DNA of 64,000 bases from Arthrinium phaeospermum (lineage: Eukaryota > Ascomycota > Sordariomycetes > Amphisphaeriales > Apiosporaceae). This document shows, piece after piece, positions 24,739 through 38,765 of this stretch (position 1 is its first letter; each line of letters starts with the position of its first letter). The notes beneath the pieces were generated by a model, which saw only the letters and a program-made list of their open reading frames with translations, searched no databases and was not told the origin of the DNA. Made by a program: the position numbers and the translations under genes. The stretch is taken from contig QYRS01000008.1 of assembly GCA_006503535.1 (NCBI GenBank), forward strand, positions 1,984,001 to 2,048,000, read 5' to 3'.

Positions 24739-27700
24739 TAGGATGACGTCTATTCACGAGCGTACAGTCAGTCAGTTGCAACCCAAGGCATATGGGGCAT
24801 ATCACGGACCAGCGAATCTGCATCACAGCCAAGGCATCTTCTTGCCCCTGGGCTCCAGCGCATCAGTAGGGAGCCCATTGCCTGGGTCAGATGTGCTGGA
24901 ATCTGCTAGGCTGGTAAAGTACTCACCATCAGGCCTCAGGTAATTATCGTCTCGTCACGGTTACACGGCGGCGTCCAGGCTGTGCCCGCTCGAGGTGGTT
25001 GGCCTTGGCCTGGCGAATGCAAGTGTGACAGCAGTGCAATGAACATCGATGCAGGCTTTAAAATGTTCAATTCTGTGTGGCGATGCTGAAATATTCCTGC
25101 ATCAAAGCCCAGTCTGCACCGACTTACATCGACTTGATAAGGGGTGTGTTTGGGTAGCACCCATACCCTGCTGCCCATTGAACTGTCGAGAGCACTGCCT
25201 CTGAGTCACAGCTTATCTGAACATCAAAGATGCCCTCGATGCACAGGGGAGCCCAATGACTGTAAGCAAAGATCCCGATCTGAGCTGCAAAGATTGATCA
25301 ATGTCTCTGATCTATGCTACTGTTACACCATTTCAACGACCCTTGGGTTTGATGTGCGGTCGGGCTGCCAATTTGACCCCGCGTCACACAAATTGGGTGT
25401 AGGGCAGTCACCACTGCCACCCCTCCTTGTCGCAACTGCCGATTCTTGGGCTGGTCGATTTCCTGATCCCCACTTGCCAGCTACATGCGACTCGAACGGA
25501 ATCAATTGATTGATCTGAGTTGCCTGGGCTGAAATTCTGCTCTTCTACGTATGGCATCTACGCCAGAGCAATGCCGACCTGACTCATGCGCATACCTGGC
25601 CCCCCTTGAACCAGAAACTTCGCAATAACGTGGTTGCTTAGCCCGGCCGTTTTGCTATCATCGCCTCAGGTAAGGCCTACTCTACTAACTCAGTATCGGA
25701 ACAATACCATGTGGGCTTTGGCAGCCCATGAAAGGTACTGCAGCAGTGCGCACGTCTAAGTTGGGATACGAAACCAGCAATTCTCGCTTCCTTGACCTAT
25801 ATTGGCTTTTGTGTCTGTATATCTCTCCGCCTGACCCGGAGCAGCTGACATGCAGAGCATTCCGGGCCGTTTACTGCCCTCCGCGCGGATATTGCTCCGA
25901 CATACCAAGGCCGGCTGATTGGTCAATGGGCGTCGCATCCCTGAAGACCCGCCGCCATCATGGTTCTGGAGTGGAATAGGTGACGAGCGGCTCACGGGTA
26001 TCCGCCCCTCTCAGAACTGTCAAAAACAAACTGGTCCTAGTGGGCGAACGCCCTTGCTACCTATCGAGATGGCCTCGTTGCGTCCTAGCCTGAACCGCCT
26101 TTCCTGAACTAGGCTCTGCTCGGCAACAACTGCTGCCGACGGGTTATTCGACATGCAGTAGGTCACTCACCTTCGGGCATTTCCTGCAGGTATCTCGGAG
26201 CTTGAACCTAATTTCACCATCGACAAGCGGTGATATTCTCGTGTATCCAGGTTCACACATCTTGCCATTCCGTGCGTCCCACTCCCAATCCTACCGCGCT
26301 TACTCGGGGGGCCATATTTCACTGGTCCGGCAACCTCAATTAGGTTAAACTTTTGGCACGCAGACGATGCTTTGCAGGATGACAGGTCGTTGGCAGGTAG
26401 ATCTTGGTTTCATCGATACCAATCCAACCTTACCCAGACTGTCGATCTCCGAATTCAGGTCGGCGACTTCCCTAGATCGCCTATCTCTGCAATGGCTCCC
26501 GGTTCCAGTTCAAATCTGCTCGAGGGATATGCTTATGCAATGTTCCGGGTAAGCGATGATTACATATGCGAATCTCCACCAGAGCGTTGACGTTGCCCCA
26601 TCGTTGCGCTTCAGGCGAGGCATTGAAAACACAAGGACTCTCTTACAGCCTATCACGCCACGGGACGCTGTACGAAATGAAGATAAGCCGACCATCGGGG
26701 TGCAGCAGAAGGAGGTTCAAGTGGACGAATGAATGCCGACGGCGCATGCTCCACACCAACCGGCTCTCCCATTGAAGGAGCCGGGTTCACAGCCCCTCTT
26801 TCATGAACCCCAGAGACAACATCCTGATATCGGGTGGCTTTCACTGACTCGAGCTTACCGAACACGCCACCGCATCTATGAAGGGGTCTTCAAATGGCCA
26901 CGAGGCGCATCTTTTTCTTTTCTTTTCAGCGCGTATAGCAGGTCATCCGTTCCGGCCGGTGGTGATCTCGCTTGGCTTTGGCGGAAAGCACCCTAGCTGG
27001 TATAATGTATAGGCAAAAGAAAAGTGCCGGGTGCCCCGTCCCACGTTTATAAATGTCCAAGGATTTCGTCATTGTGTCGTCGTCAGGCTCCCCCTTTGAT
27101 TCAAGCTACTGCGCTTCCAGCATCTACGCTGGCCGTGTTCGCCGTGCCCAGTAGAGAGCTACTTGCTGAGCCAGCGACTGATTACCGCTATAGTCTCAAG
27201 ACTATTCGGAATACGAACTCCCGACTGATAAAGACTCAAAAGCTGCTATAGACAGGCAACGGGACTTGGTCCGCTTCTCGGTCTACTACGGTATCCAGTC
27301 AAGGCAGTATTGGACATCGAAAAAATATCCACTCGATTCGAAGCCGAACGTCGGATGACTAGACGTATGCTACCATGTCCAGGCCCCTATACCCCTCGCC
27401 TGCTTGGTTAGAGGGCACAATGGCCTTGATCTCTTGAGGGATGCCGGTTGCATGCCCCTGTCTATACCTAGGCGCTACGAGTCTCCGGAAGAGCCCCGTG
27501 CCTAACCGCGGGGCTGACTTCCAAAGACATCTGGTTACAGTACTTGGATGTTACACAATGGAGACTCGGCAGTGTCAGGAGGAGCGCCCGATAGCCTATA
27601 ATGCACCAGGTTCCCACTCCACCACCCCGTTCTCCATTGATGAAGCACCGAGCAGGGTCTCGGGACCAATGCCCAGCCAGAGGGGTGAGTAGCGAAGGGT

Positions 27701-30700
27701 GCCAACAGAGGCGGAGAATGAGAGAAAGCTTAGCTTTACTTTCCAATCCGCGAGTATCGGACCCGACCCCGAACCCGAACTCGTTCCACCTTATCAATAC
27801 TGAGTCATCCATCTGGTTCCAGGTATGCTCGTCGAGTTGCATGTAGGCTTGCGGCGGTCAAGATGCTGGGTCGCTGGGAAGAGTGCCACCTACCCTACTA
27901 CGCCCACTCAGCTTCATACACAACTCTTTTCCAGAGCGCTAGACTTACTTGACGCATGAGAACGCTTCTTTGATCTCCAACCCATGACGTCTATCCACGC
28001 AGTGCATCCTGCCTTGGTGTCTTTCAAGCAGGGGGTCTGCCTTGACATCGAGATCCCCAGAGCGCGTTGAGCGAGAACCACGGTATATGCGTACGCACAT
28101 GAGCGTCTAGCAAGTAGTAAGGTGTGAAACAAGTTTCAATGCATCAGACTCTTGAGTCTCGAAGAACACTCGGGGTGGCCTCCTGCGTGTATGGCTTCTT
28201 TCGGCTTATCTGGTGCCCCGGATCCTTCTGCCGCGCTGGGCTTGACGGGTATATCAAATGAAAGGCCATGTAAAGCACGAACCAGCCATGTCCTAATTCC
28301 TTTTCTCAACCTTGAAGAGAACGAGGTGTGGCGGGTATGCAAACCAGACGGTTCCGGGCCGCGCCACGAAGAAGGCGGCATGATCATGTACGCCATTTGG
28401 CGGTGATGAGAGTGGGAACTAGAGAACTTAGCCTCTGTCTTTGTGGTCGACGAGATGATCGACAACGTACATACAAAGCTGCCAGGCCCTTGGGCTACCC
28501 GAGTCAAGACGCGCCCATATTCCGCTCGGCGATGCCAATCATGTGCCACGGAAGCGAACCGACGGCAGCAATAGGCGGTCTATACAGCATATCCAGGGTG
28601 CAAAATACCCTGACGATTACCAGATAGGGAACAGATCCCAAGGCCCACAGAGGGCTGCACCCACAGCAACAGAGAGAGAAAGAGAGGGGGAAAAAACAGA
28701 AGACATGATGGATATCTTTTCTGCATCTCTATCTTCATCTGGATGGGTTTCTCCATGCTTCTCCACCTTATGCAGACATGGCACCCAAGATGCATATCAT
28801 TGATGTACGCGTGGTTTGCCAACTGACACTTTTTTTTTTTTTTGTCCGTGTCCCTGTCCCCATTTCCACCCACCCAATTCGCTACCCGCCGACTCCATTC
28901 TTAACCGAACCACTTCTGGGGGGCCGTTATTTCTCTCAACTATTACCACTTTTAGAAGAAGCCCCCCCTGGCCAGCCCGGGGTCCTTGTGGATTGTATGC
29001 GAGTTAGTTGGTTAGTTGCTTACATACATCACGTATTCAGGACGGACCTTGGTCTTGCATACTACTAGCGGCAGATATCCCAAAATTCTGATCTGATGCT
29101 GCTCCTCGCGTCATCCACCCGCAATCCGCATCTCTTCCCAAATGGGAAGGGAGAAAGCCCGGCAGCCCACCAGTAGGTTAGGTGCATAGGTAGTTTTGGG
29201 TCCGGGGCGTTCGTCACAAATCAACGATCAGACGAACGACAGTTGTTACAAGCAAGGCAAAGGATGGGGAGGAGGGGAGGGAGGAAACTGGGGCCCAGAT
29301 CTGTTTTGGTATCTACCTGCATGTATAGATGCATCTAGTCGAGATTACTTTGACACATGATGTACTCCGTACCGCGGCGGTTTGCATTTGTACTTGGAAG
29401 TCATCGTAGGGGACCAGGGATAACAAGGAGGATCGATAGACTATACAGCTGCAAGGCAAGGCGAGGCAAGGTCAAATGGCTCTGCCGGCTGCATATGCAT
29501 GTACGTAGGATCCAGTTTACGCGTATCAAGATCTAAGATTTACCTTGGACTTCGGGGGTATATTGACAATTATAGACATGTTTGCGAGGAGAGGAGGGCC
29601 AAATGGGGAATGCCGAAGGGGGGGAGGGGAATCGCAGGTTGCGGTTCCCCATCGACGGACGTCACAAGGTCGATCTAGAGATCTGCGAGGAGTTCGTTGG
29701 GGATAGGATTTGCGTTGCGTTGCGCGTATCTCTGTAATTTGCCATCGTACGTTGTTGGAGTGCAAATATGTAATAGTAGGTATTCATGCCAGTGCAAAGT
29801 TTTGATGGAAAGAATCGCCGAGGCGGGGGCTTGAACATGGCGGGAATAAGAAAAGAACTGAAGAAGAGACTGCTGATGGCTACTAGCTACAAGTAGGGAA
29901 AAGCAAAAGAGAGAAGGCGGAAAAAAAGAAGCGAACCGTCTTCGTCGCCGCCGGCCATTTGATGCCGTGCGTCTTTGGCGCCGTCGTTGTTGGTTTCGTT
30001 CCCGTCCCTCCCACACACAAACCACATACACACGCACGCACACCAAAATTAAGTTTATGTAGTCGGTAATGTAGGTATGCAGAGTCCCAGGTCGCCGAGG
30101 CAGCGGCCCTCCCAATTGGGAACACGCTGCATAGAAATATAAAAGTCCAATACAGACATGCATGCATAATTAGCACGAAGGAAAAGGACCCCTTCAACGA
30201 CGCCAGTCCCGTGCCTCCCTTTGCGTTCGGGCTCCCGGGGATCCGGATTCTGTGATTCACACTTGTACGCGTTCTCTCTGCGGGCGAAGCAAGACAGACA
30301 GATAGACACATGCATGCGCATACATGGAAATAACAACACACAAACTCTCTCTCCATGTCTTAGTTATTCACTTCTCGTCTTCACACCCTCTTGCTCCCCT
30401 CACTCTCCGCCTCAACGCGAGCGCCGAACGGTCGACGGCGGCACGCACGGGAGAGAGAGACAAGAGACCGAAAAGGAGGGGGGAAGAAGTTACAGTAGCT
30501 GTGCAACGTCGCGTCGTCCGTTAAGTAGGGTCCAGGTAGAAAGGGGAATACATGTATAGTAAGAACTTTATTACTTCATCTTCATCAGGATCCCATGATT
30601 AAGCGAGAACGAGAAAGAGAGAGAAAGGCTCTAGAATCTCACTTACTTCTCTCGTGTATGTAATCGCCTAGCATCTCGTGCGCGCGCACACGCATATAAT

Positions 30701-31824
30701 ACATAAAAGAGATCAATCAGCTTGAAACCAGATCTCTCTCTGCAAGCCTTCGCGACTTACTTGGCTTTGCCCAGCCAGCCAGCTTACAGCTAATCTTGCT
30801 TACCCTCGCTTCTCCAACAGAGAGATACCTAGACCAGAAAGGCGGGAGGAGGGAGGGAGGGTGTGCACGCCATCCATCCACCCATCTCGATAAAATCTTC
30901 AGCAAAAAAGCAAGCAATGTCTCCGATGGAGAAAAACGCCATAAGCACTTAGTTACAATGGATGGGTGTGTGTGTTTACGGTACATGCTCGATGGTCGAT
31001 GGGTGACCCCTGGGGTTACACACGTCACGTCACTCTCCCGTAGGAGGAAAGGTCCATTCATCATCCATCATGAATGAACCCTCGATGCCATACGACCCGC
31101 GGTCACAGGGACGGGTACCGAAACCGATCACTGATTGAGGAGAGGGGAAGGAGCGGCAAAAGAAGTATGTAAACTCGGAGATGCTATGCATGCAATGAAT
31201 GAACCAACTAACCGGTTTCTCTATCCACCCCCCCTTCATATTCGTTCGTTCGTTGCTTCTTCTTTTCCTCTATAGTTTCTAGTTGCATGCCCGCGCCCCC
31301 TTCCCATTCATTCTATGTACAGTGATAGTAATAATAATGCAATACGCGTGTGTTTTCGGCAAGCACCTTCCATAAAAAAACATTACCCAACGCTATCGGT
31401 CAGTCCATCATCAAATAACACCATACTATCTCTATTCATCCCTCACTCCAAAACCGGTCATCTGCAGGATCTCACGTCGATCCATGCGAAGAGTGACAGG
31501 AAAGACGTCAGGCGTTTTCTAAAACCTCCCCTTCTCTCACCTCTCCATCGTAAGATCGATCTGGCGGCGGCGATAGAGTTCGTGTGGCGCATGTTCGGAT
31601 CAACAGGGACCATGACGCGCTACCTGAGAGACAGGGGGGGGGGGAGAAAACAAAAAACAACCAGAGATCCTGCAAGCGCGGCCGTTTTCTGCTACCATAT
31701 ATTTTCTTTTTTCTTCTTGTGTTTTATTTTTGGGGGGAACAGCGGCCGGCGGGCTGACGGCTTCAGTCCCCCGCTGCCGCCCGTTATGCATGTCTCGGAT
31801 GCATGTGGGTGAGACTTCGGTTAC

Positions 31825-34800
31825 TTATTCTGTATCAAGACCAGCCTGCTTCACCAACCCGTAGAACTGCCCCTTGCGCTTGATGAGCTCCGCCGGCGTG
31901 TCAAACTCGACCACCTCACCCTTGTCCAGAACCACTACTCGGTCGCTGTCAAGGATAGTGTTAATACGATGCGCGACCGTGATGATGGTCCGGTGGGCAA
32001 AGAGCGGCGACCGCAGCGTGGTCTGCAGCATGGCATCGGTTTCCACGTCCACGGCGGCCGTTGCCTCATCCAGTACGAGAATGTTGGACGGCGTCAGCAT
32101 CGCACGAGCTAGCGATACAAGTTGGCGCTGGCCTTGCGAAAGGTTGGAACCTGTAAGACAAACAATAGTGGTTAGCGACGGTACGGCCAAGGCTGGGTTG
32201 GGGCTGATCAGGGTCCAATGGTGCTGCCAGCCGATGCAAATGTCGGTGTCGGCCATCGGGGCAAAGACACTACATGAAGAAGAGCTTGGCATGCCGTGGA
32301 GAGATGGTGTCGTCACTGCCCATACGAGGTCCGACGATGCCAGATCCGATTCTCACTGCAGCAGCCCGCTCGCCATTGATGATGCAGACAGCCGAAAAGG
32401 GTCTGAGAAGGGTAACACGGATTGTGCAATCATTGATAGAAAAATTGCTGAAAACGAAATTGTTTGTAAGACTTACCTCCTTCGTGGATTTTGGCCTCAA
32501 GACCTCCTTCCATCGATGACACATGGTCCTTGAGTCGTGCATGATCTGCCAGCGGTATTTGCATTAGCCAATGTTACTTGAGGGGTGGTTGTGGGATCTG
32601 AGTGGCCGCAGGGAATTTTACGCGAGAACATGTGCTGTTCCCGTCCTGCGGTGCAATCAATGGTGTGAGTGGTAAGCAGCATGTAACACTTACCTAGTAC
32701 GCTCCAAAGCTCCGTGTCATCATGAACATGACCGGGGTCCAGGTTGTCCCGAACAGTGCCCTCGAAGAGAGCAGCGTCCTGCGGTATAATAGCCAGTCGT
32801 CTTCGGAGATCAAGCAGCCCGATCTTGGACGTGTCGAGCTCGTCGATGCTGATATGGCCCGAGTCCGCCTCAATGAGACGGAAGAGGGCCAGTGTCAGTG
32901 ACGACTTGCCCGCACCCGTACGCCCGACCACACCGATCTTCTCATGTGACTTGATATCGAGCTTGATGTTCTTGAGGACCAAGTCCAGGCCCTCGCGGTA
33001 ACGAGTGCTGTAGTTGTGGAACCGAACCGCTCCATCTGCTGGCCATGCTACAGGTGCGCGGTGGCGGGGGATAATCTCAGGGGCCTCGCTCGGAAGGCGG
33101 GCGTATTCGAGCACACGTTCCACGGACACAATGTTGGTCTCCACCTCGACGGTCTGACGCACAATCCAGTTGAGCGAGGTCGTGATCTGGAGAGCATACG
33201 ACATGGCCAAACCGACCATGCCCGCCGACAGACCGCTGTGGTTGGTGACGGAGATGATGGCGAATCCCGCTGCTGCAAGAATGATGACGGCACCAATGAA
33301 TTCCAATCGTACGGCCAACCACCTGTTCGCACTTATCGAAGGGTAGTAAGCCTTGAGGTTGGTATCAACACGCCACTCGTTCTCGAGCTCGAATCGGTCC
33401 TGCTGTCGGTACGCCCGGATAGTGCTGATGCCACCGAGCGACTCCTGGAAGTGGGCGTAGATGGGACTTCTGCTGACACTGTCCAATCGCTTGAGCTCTC
33501 GCGACGTTCGCAGATAGTATCGCTGGATCCAGTAGTACATCAGACTCAAGGGGATGATGACGGCAACAAAGGCCGGAGTGCCCACGGAAATGACCACCAG
33601 GGTGAAGGCGGACCGAGCGCCGTTGACAAACAGCATGTTGAAGGTACGAGCCAGGACTTCGTCGAGTCGGTAAATATCGCTGGAGAAACGGTTCATGATT
33701 CTGCCAGCCGGGGTCGTGTCGAAGAAAGACATGGGGGACCGGAAGATGGCAGTAGCCATCCTTTCGTGTAGCTTCCTTGACGCCTCGATGGAGCAGAAGA
33801 TCCAGAGGATCAAGGTCTGGACCACAGTCAAAGCAGCAGAGCCGATACCGAACGCAAAGTAGATACCGAGGTATTTGCCGACGTCGGGGTTGCCTCCAAC
33901 AGAGGTGTTGTGCTCTGTCCAGTTCTTGAGCCATACGCTTCCACCAATTTGCGCAGACTGGGCTGCAACCAGGGTGAACAAGTAGATAGCTACAGCGACC
34001 AGGTTGCTAGTCTTCGCGTACTCGAGATACACTGAGTTATGTTAGCAGGGACTTCTCAAGTTCGGAAGATTCTCGTTGTCACTTACCATCCCATTTAACC
34101 TTGCCCTGTTCCAAGTGCTCCTTGCTCTGTCGCGTCTTGCTGCTCGGGTCCTCCTCGTCGCTGAGCTTACCGCGAGGTCCCTTGAAGCTCGCAGCGCTGG
34201 CTCGTCGCAGGGTAGACATGCTTCCAGTGCGTCTCTTGGCAACCGAATAACCACCACCGGGCTTGATAGGGGCAAGCTCGGGGACGTTCTCCTGAGCTTC
34301 CTCGGCTTCTTCCTTGTCGATGGCGGACTCGTCAACATATGTAGAGCTTCCGCTGCCAGACGAACGTTCCGGGCTGTGAGTCTGAGAGGAAGGACCAGAG
34401 TCCTGGCCCAAGGTTTTAATCAAGTCGGCAATACCACCCTTCATAGCCATGATTTGACGGAAGGTGCCCTTCTCGGCGACCTCTCCGTCTTTGAGCTGCA
34501 CAATGTAGTCCGCGTCCGTGAGAACAGCGATGGCGTTGGTTGCCAAAATCCTGCACTTCGAGGCGAGAAGACCGTTGGGACCCAGAACGTTTTCAATAAT
34601 GTGTCTGCCGACATGCGAATCGACGGCAGACAGACAGTCGTCAAGCAGGTAGATATCAGCTCTGGCGTAGACAGCGCGAGCGAGTGCCACACGTGCCTTT
34701 TGGCCACCACTCAAAGAGATTCCACGTTCTCCGACGACCGTCTCATCTCCGTCAGGCAGTTGAGTGAAATCGTCGAGCAGAGCGCACGCCTTAACGGTCT

Positions 34801-37141
34801 TTTCGTAGAAGTTTGAGTCATAACGATGACCGAAAATAATGTTCTCCTTGACAGTGGCGTTCATGATCCAGGGTGACTGGGCAACGTATGCAATATTACC
34901 ATGTACTTCTACACGACCCTTTTCCTTCCAGAGATCGCCCAGAATACTCTGCAGGAACGACGACTTGCCCATACCCACTCTTCCAACGACACAGGTGAGC
35001 TCGCCCTTGTGCGCAGTGAAGAAGATATCCCTCAGGACACTCTTGGTCTCATGTCGGTTCCACGAGAATGTACCATCCTGGATTACCACGGACTCATCGC
35101 CACGCTCTTCGGCAGCAGGAGACAAAACGATGGCGTCCGACTGCACTTCCTCGGCCGCAAGGAACTCTGTCAAACGGCCAACAGCAACTGAAGCTTCGAT
35201 AATGGATGTAATCACCATGGGCAGTACAGCTAGCGGGAAGGTCAGAAGGTTGAAGAGAGACAAGGCCGGGAAGACGATGTCTGTAGTCAGCGGCGTGCTC
35301 TTCGTCAGGACGAAGACGGCAAAGGTGGAGCATGACACCAAGAATGGGGTACTAGACCATGTGAAGTTGGCGAAAGCCTGACCGGCACCGATCTTGCGAA
35401 GGTTCTTGAGTTCCAAATCGTTTCGGACATAGTTGAGCTTGTTCATGAAGGCAGTGCTCCAGGCGTACAGCTTGATGCTCTTCATGTTGTTGATGATCTC
35501 AGCAATCAGGCGACTTCTGGAATCCTTGTTCTTCATCTGCTGTTTTTGCAACGTCTTCATGTATTTCGCAATAAAGCCATTGATCGGGATCATGATGATC
35601 ATGACACCAATTCCAGCAAGCATAGACCAGCCCACGAGCTGGTACAGTGATACCATGCACAAAATGATCTGGAACGGCGCCGACCATACTTGCTGGGCAA
35701 ACTGAGTGAGATCCTGTAGACGCTGAGCATCGACAGCCATGTAGTTGACGATATCACCAGTCGTCTTCGTGGCCCTGCCTTCATTGGATAATTTCAGAGA
35801 CTTCTTGTAAATTGCAGCAGCTAGGCCAGACTTGATACGCATGCCCGTAACAAATGCAAGTTGGAAGTATTGATGCTATACTGGAAGTCAGTAACGGGGT
35901 TAAGGGCAAGGCGATCTCAACGCGCGAACGACTTACAATCATACTGGTCTGCAATACCGCGACACCAAACATAGCAAGTGCAATAGCTGCACCTTTTACG
36001 ACGGGCTGAGGCTCCTTTCCAGGGCTGTATGACTCGACGAACGAAATCAGATAGCGCAAAAGCTGCGGTTGGGCAAAGGCCGCCAAATCGTTGAAAACCT
36101 TGAAGACCGTCGCCAGGGCGTAAGGGCCACCATAAGCCTTGAACAACGCCAACCAAAGCGAAGGCTTCTTGCGGTTCTTCAGCTCGTACTGCCATGCTTT
36201 ATCAAAGTTGTCGCCGGTCGCTGAAGACTTGTCGCTGGGCTGGAGCCCCCAAAGGTCCTCCTCGGTAAGGAACTGCTTGTAGCCATGCTTCATCATCGGT
36301 GTCATCCAGGAGAAAGTGAGCCGGGAAAAGATGGTCGCATATTCGGCGGGGCACTCCTCGCCCTCATCATCGACCAGTACTTCGTATGCGCTCGTCCTCT
36401 TGGGCCAGAGCCACTCGAACAGGAAGTCCACCAGAGAGAGCGCAACACCGACAGTGAAAGTCACAAAGTAGGCAATGTTGGAATCGTACACTTGTTGCGA
36501 CACGAGGGAACGGAGCTTCACGGCATATGCAAGCAACAAGAACAGCCAGAAGAACAGAACTACGCCATTGGCGTTCCGGGCCCGCGCATGTTCAACCCAT
36601 TGTATGGCGAAGACGACACAAAGCGCCCCAAGTGTCAGAAACGTCGTCAGGACTCGAATGTCTCCGTACCATATACCGGGGAAGTTGATAATTTGAATAA
36701 CGAGCTGGGCGACGACATCGGCGATTACGAAAACTAGTATGCTCTGCAGGAATAACCAGATTAGTACCCATATCGTATACTGGACTCTTTGTTTGCGCGT
36801 AGGAGCTCGGGGCAACGAGGACTTACCTGTTTGGCCCAGAAATGCCAGTCCTTGGCCAGATTGACCGCCTTGGACTGCCGGAGCAGGTACCACAGGGCAA
36901 GCGGTCCGCAAACGAGGCCAAAGACGGCGACGGACAGGACCCAGACGTCAATGAAGCATGGTGTAAAGTCAAATCGAAAGGGGCTCATAGGGCCCCAGCC
37001 CTCCTCGTTGCCGCATAGCGGCTGCTTGAATTCCTGTGTCGCGCTAAGGTAGTTGGACCCGAGCGGTTGCAGCGGCCGGTACCCGGTGAAGGAGCCGGTC
37101 GAGTGAAGGACCTGTTGCGACTGGTCGCCGTCGAATCGCAT
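31825..37141 (-). CDS. YCF1: ABCC-type full transporter, Ycf1-like vacuolar glutathione-conjugate pump
   Basis: Six exons: 37141-36827, 36743-35937, 35875-34087, 34031-32694, 32545-32477 and 32150-31825; about 1547 aa, close to yeast Ycf1 (1515). The order is an extra N-terminal membrane domain (TMD0), linker, TMD1, NBD1, TMD2, NBD2. NBD1 has Walker [10 protein letters not shown] (about residue 671), signature LSGGQ (about 759) and [11 protein letters not shown] with Asp in place of the catalytic Glu, the usual ABCC asymmetry. NBD2 has Walker [10 protein letters not shown] (about 1336), signature LSQGQ (1443-1447) and [11 protein letters not shown] with Glu1468 as catalytic base. The family exports glutathione S-conjugates, heavy-metal thiolates and bile-acid-like anions, mostly into the vacuole. 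Introns of 83, 61, 55, 148 and 326 nt; the last is unusually long for this genome. Bpt1 or another ABCC member is an alternative orthologue. Confidence 0.93.
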
Positions 37142-38765
37142 GACCGAGGTGGTTAGAGAGCAAAGGCGGCGACGGCAAGGCTCATAATAGACGACCGGGA
37201 AGTCGGGATGGCGCAATGGGTGGGAGAGTTGACGCAACCGCGAGTTTAAAAAGAAGAGCAACCCTCTTTGCTATGTATGATATGTGAGGAAATAAGATGG
37301 ATGGGAGGGAGGTGGTGGTGTGGGATGGTGATAGGCTATCCTGCCAATCGCGTGGGAAATTCGTAAGGTTACCTAAAGGCCGGGGGGACGGCAATGCTGA
37401 TCAATCAAAAAAGAGAGGTCAGGTCCTTGGGAGAGAGAGCTACAGGATGTCGGTCTTTTTTTCCCGCCTCACACTCGCGCTGGATGGAACCTCCCTGACT
37501 CTAACGCCGGCTAGCTGCTTCTTCCGGCTTCTCGGAATTAGTCGAATTAGTAATGCACCCTTTCCTTCACGCTCTGGCTCTGTTATCCAGGAGCCAGGCT
37601 TCGACTTTTCTCACGCGTCCGGTTTTTAGTGCGATCGAGGCCGAGCCCACTTACCGTGGTCGTATTCATGTACAATTGCTGCTAGGATTAGTAGCAGACC
37701 GCGCTTTTGGGAGCTGGAAGCTATCAATGACAGCACCAATTCGACCTAGCAAACATCCTCTCGCGGCCGGTCAATGTGGACAGAGCCCGCTATCGGGCCC
37801 ATAGTAATACAGGAGACCCTTGCCTTCCGAGCTCGAGCGTGTCCCCATCGCTTATGCAAGCAACGTTCTACCTATGCAACCACTGTAGGGATGTTGCTAC
37901 TATCCAATGCGAAGCGAATGATGCCGTACAACGGACAGTTCATCGTGTGTATTCTTCTTCCTGTCTTCCAGAGGTTCTACGGTCAGAGGCGAGAGTCCCG
38001 ACGGTCAGGTTAAGCTCACGTCTGCTTTGACATTGCCGGCGATCGCCCAGTTCCAAGTCCCTCCATCGCGAAAAAAAGCTGGGGTTAGAGTTCCGTCAAT
38101 ACGTAATTGGAGCGGCCGCCCAAGCCGTCTTTGGCGAAGAGTCGCGCTCATGGATTTGGTGGGGTCAAGCCATCGGGTCTCCGCTAGTCGAGCTGCAACT
38201 TTATTCTAGCTGAGCCAGTCACCAGTCACCAGAATGCTCGGCGCGGGGCAGTTTTGTGTAACCACCTGCAGCTTCAAAGTCTCGGTGTCGAATTGGAACC
38301 ACGCAAGCTAGAAGACCAAAACCAAATATCAGACGTATAAATGCACAAGTATACAGTTATAGTATGGGAAAGACGCGCGTAATAGGTGTCAGATACGGCA
38401 CATGCTGAGGCATTTGTTCCAATCTGTCCCCGGATCCGGGCCACCTACTACCGGTCGAGATAATGCAAGTGAATGACAGGACACACCGTCTGTCTCAACC
38501 TCAAGCTATCATCCCAGAGACTGACTAGAGCAACGTCGCCTAGAACCCTCTCTCCTGAATCGCCCTTTACACTTAACTGTTCGATCAGCAACTCACTTCC
38601 ACATAATCATGGCAGAGAAACCGTTCCGGCAGTTTGAAATAATTGTATACAGAAGACTAACCTATAATCGTCTAACAATTGTAACAATAGTTACGGTGAT
38701 ATATTACTTAGTGGTTTCGTTTCTCGCGGGCAATACTATGCCCTGAAGGATCCTCCGGTAGGTAT
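37142..38765. other. Intergenic: ABC transporter promoter region
   Basis: Upstream region of the minus-strand ABC transporter and 3' flank of the DUF6594-like gene. No gene or clear site is recognised. 38590-38720 is AT-rich. Confidence 0.5.

Larger units (their letters stand above)
17238..31824. other. 14.6-kb gene desert
   Basis: No gene, RNA or mobile element can be supported across this interval. All open frames are short (mostly under 165 codons) and unrelated to families I recognise. Simple repeats are present: AGCA/AGCG tandem at 19443-19471, a CTAC tandem at 24717-24738, a T14 run at 28830-28843 and CA/CG-rich tracts near 30005-30045. A 9-bp-arm palindrome lies at 19103-19124. Composition is mixed with frequent CpG, unlike RIP-degraded repeats. 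The part next to 17.2 kb is presumably promoter and 5' leader of the DUF2841 gene; the part next to 31.8 kb is 3' flank of the ABC transporter. Confidence 0.55.

Noticed and set aside
17238..31824. Transposon or CRISPR-like array in the gene desert
   Set aside because: No terminal repeats, reverse transcriptase, transposase motifs or regularly spaced repeats could be found; only microsatellites are present.
33016..33771. 251-codon plus-strand frame opposite the ABC transporter
   Set aside because: Lies entirely over coding sequence with conserved ABC motifs on the minus strand.
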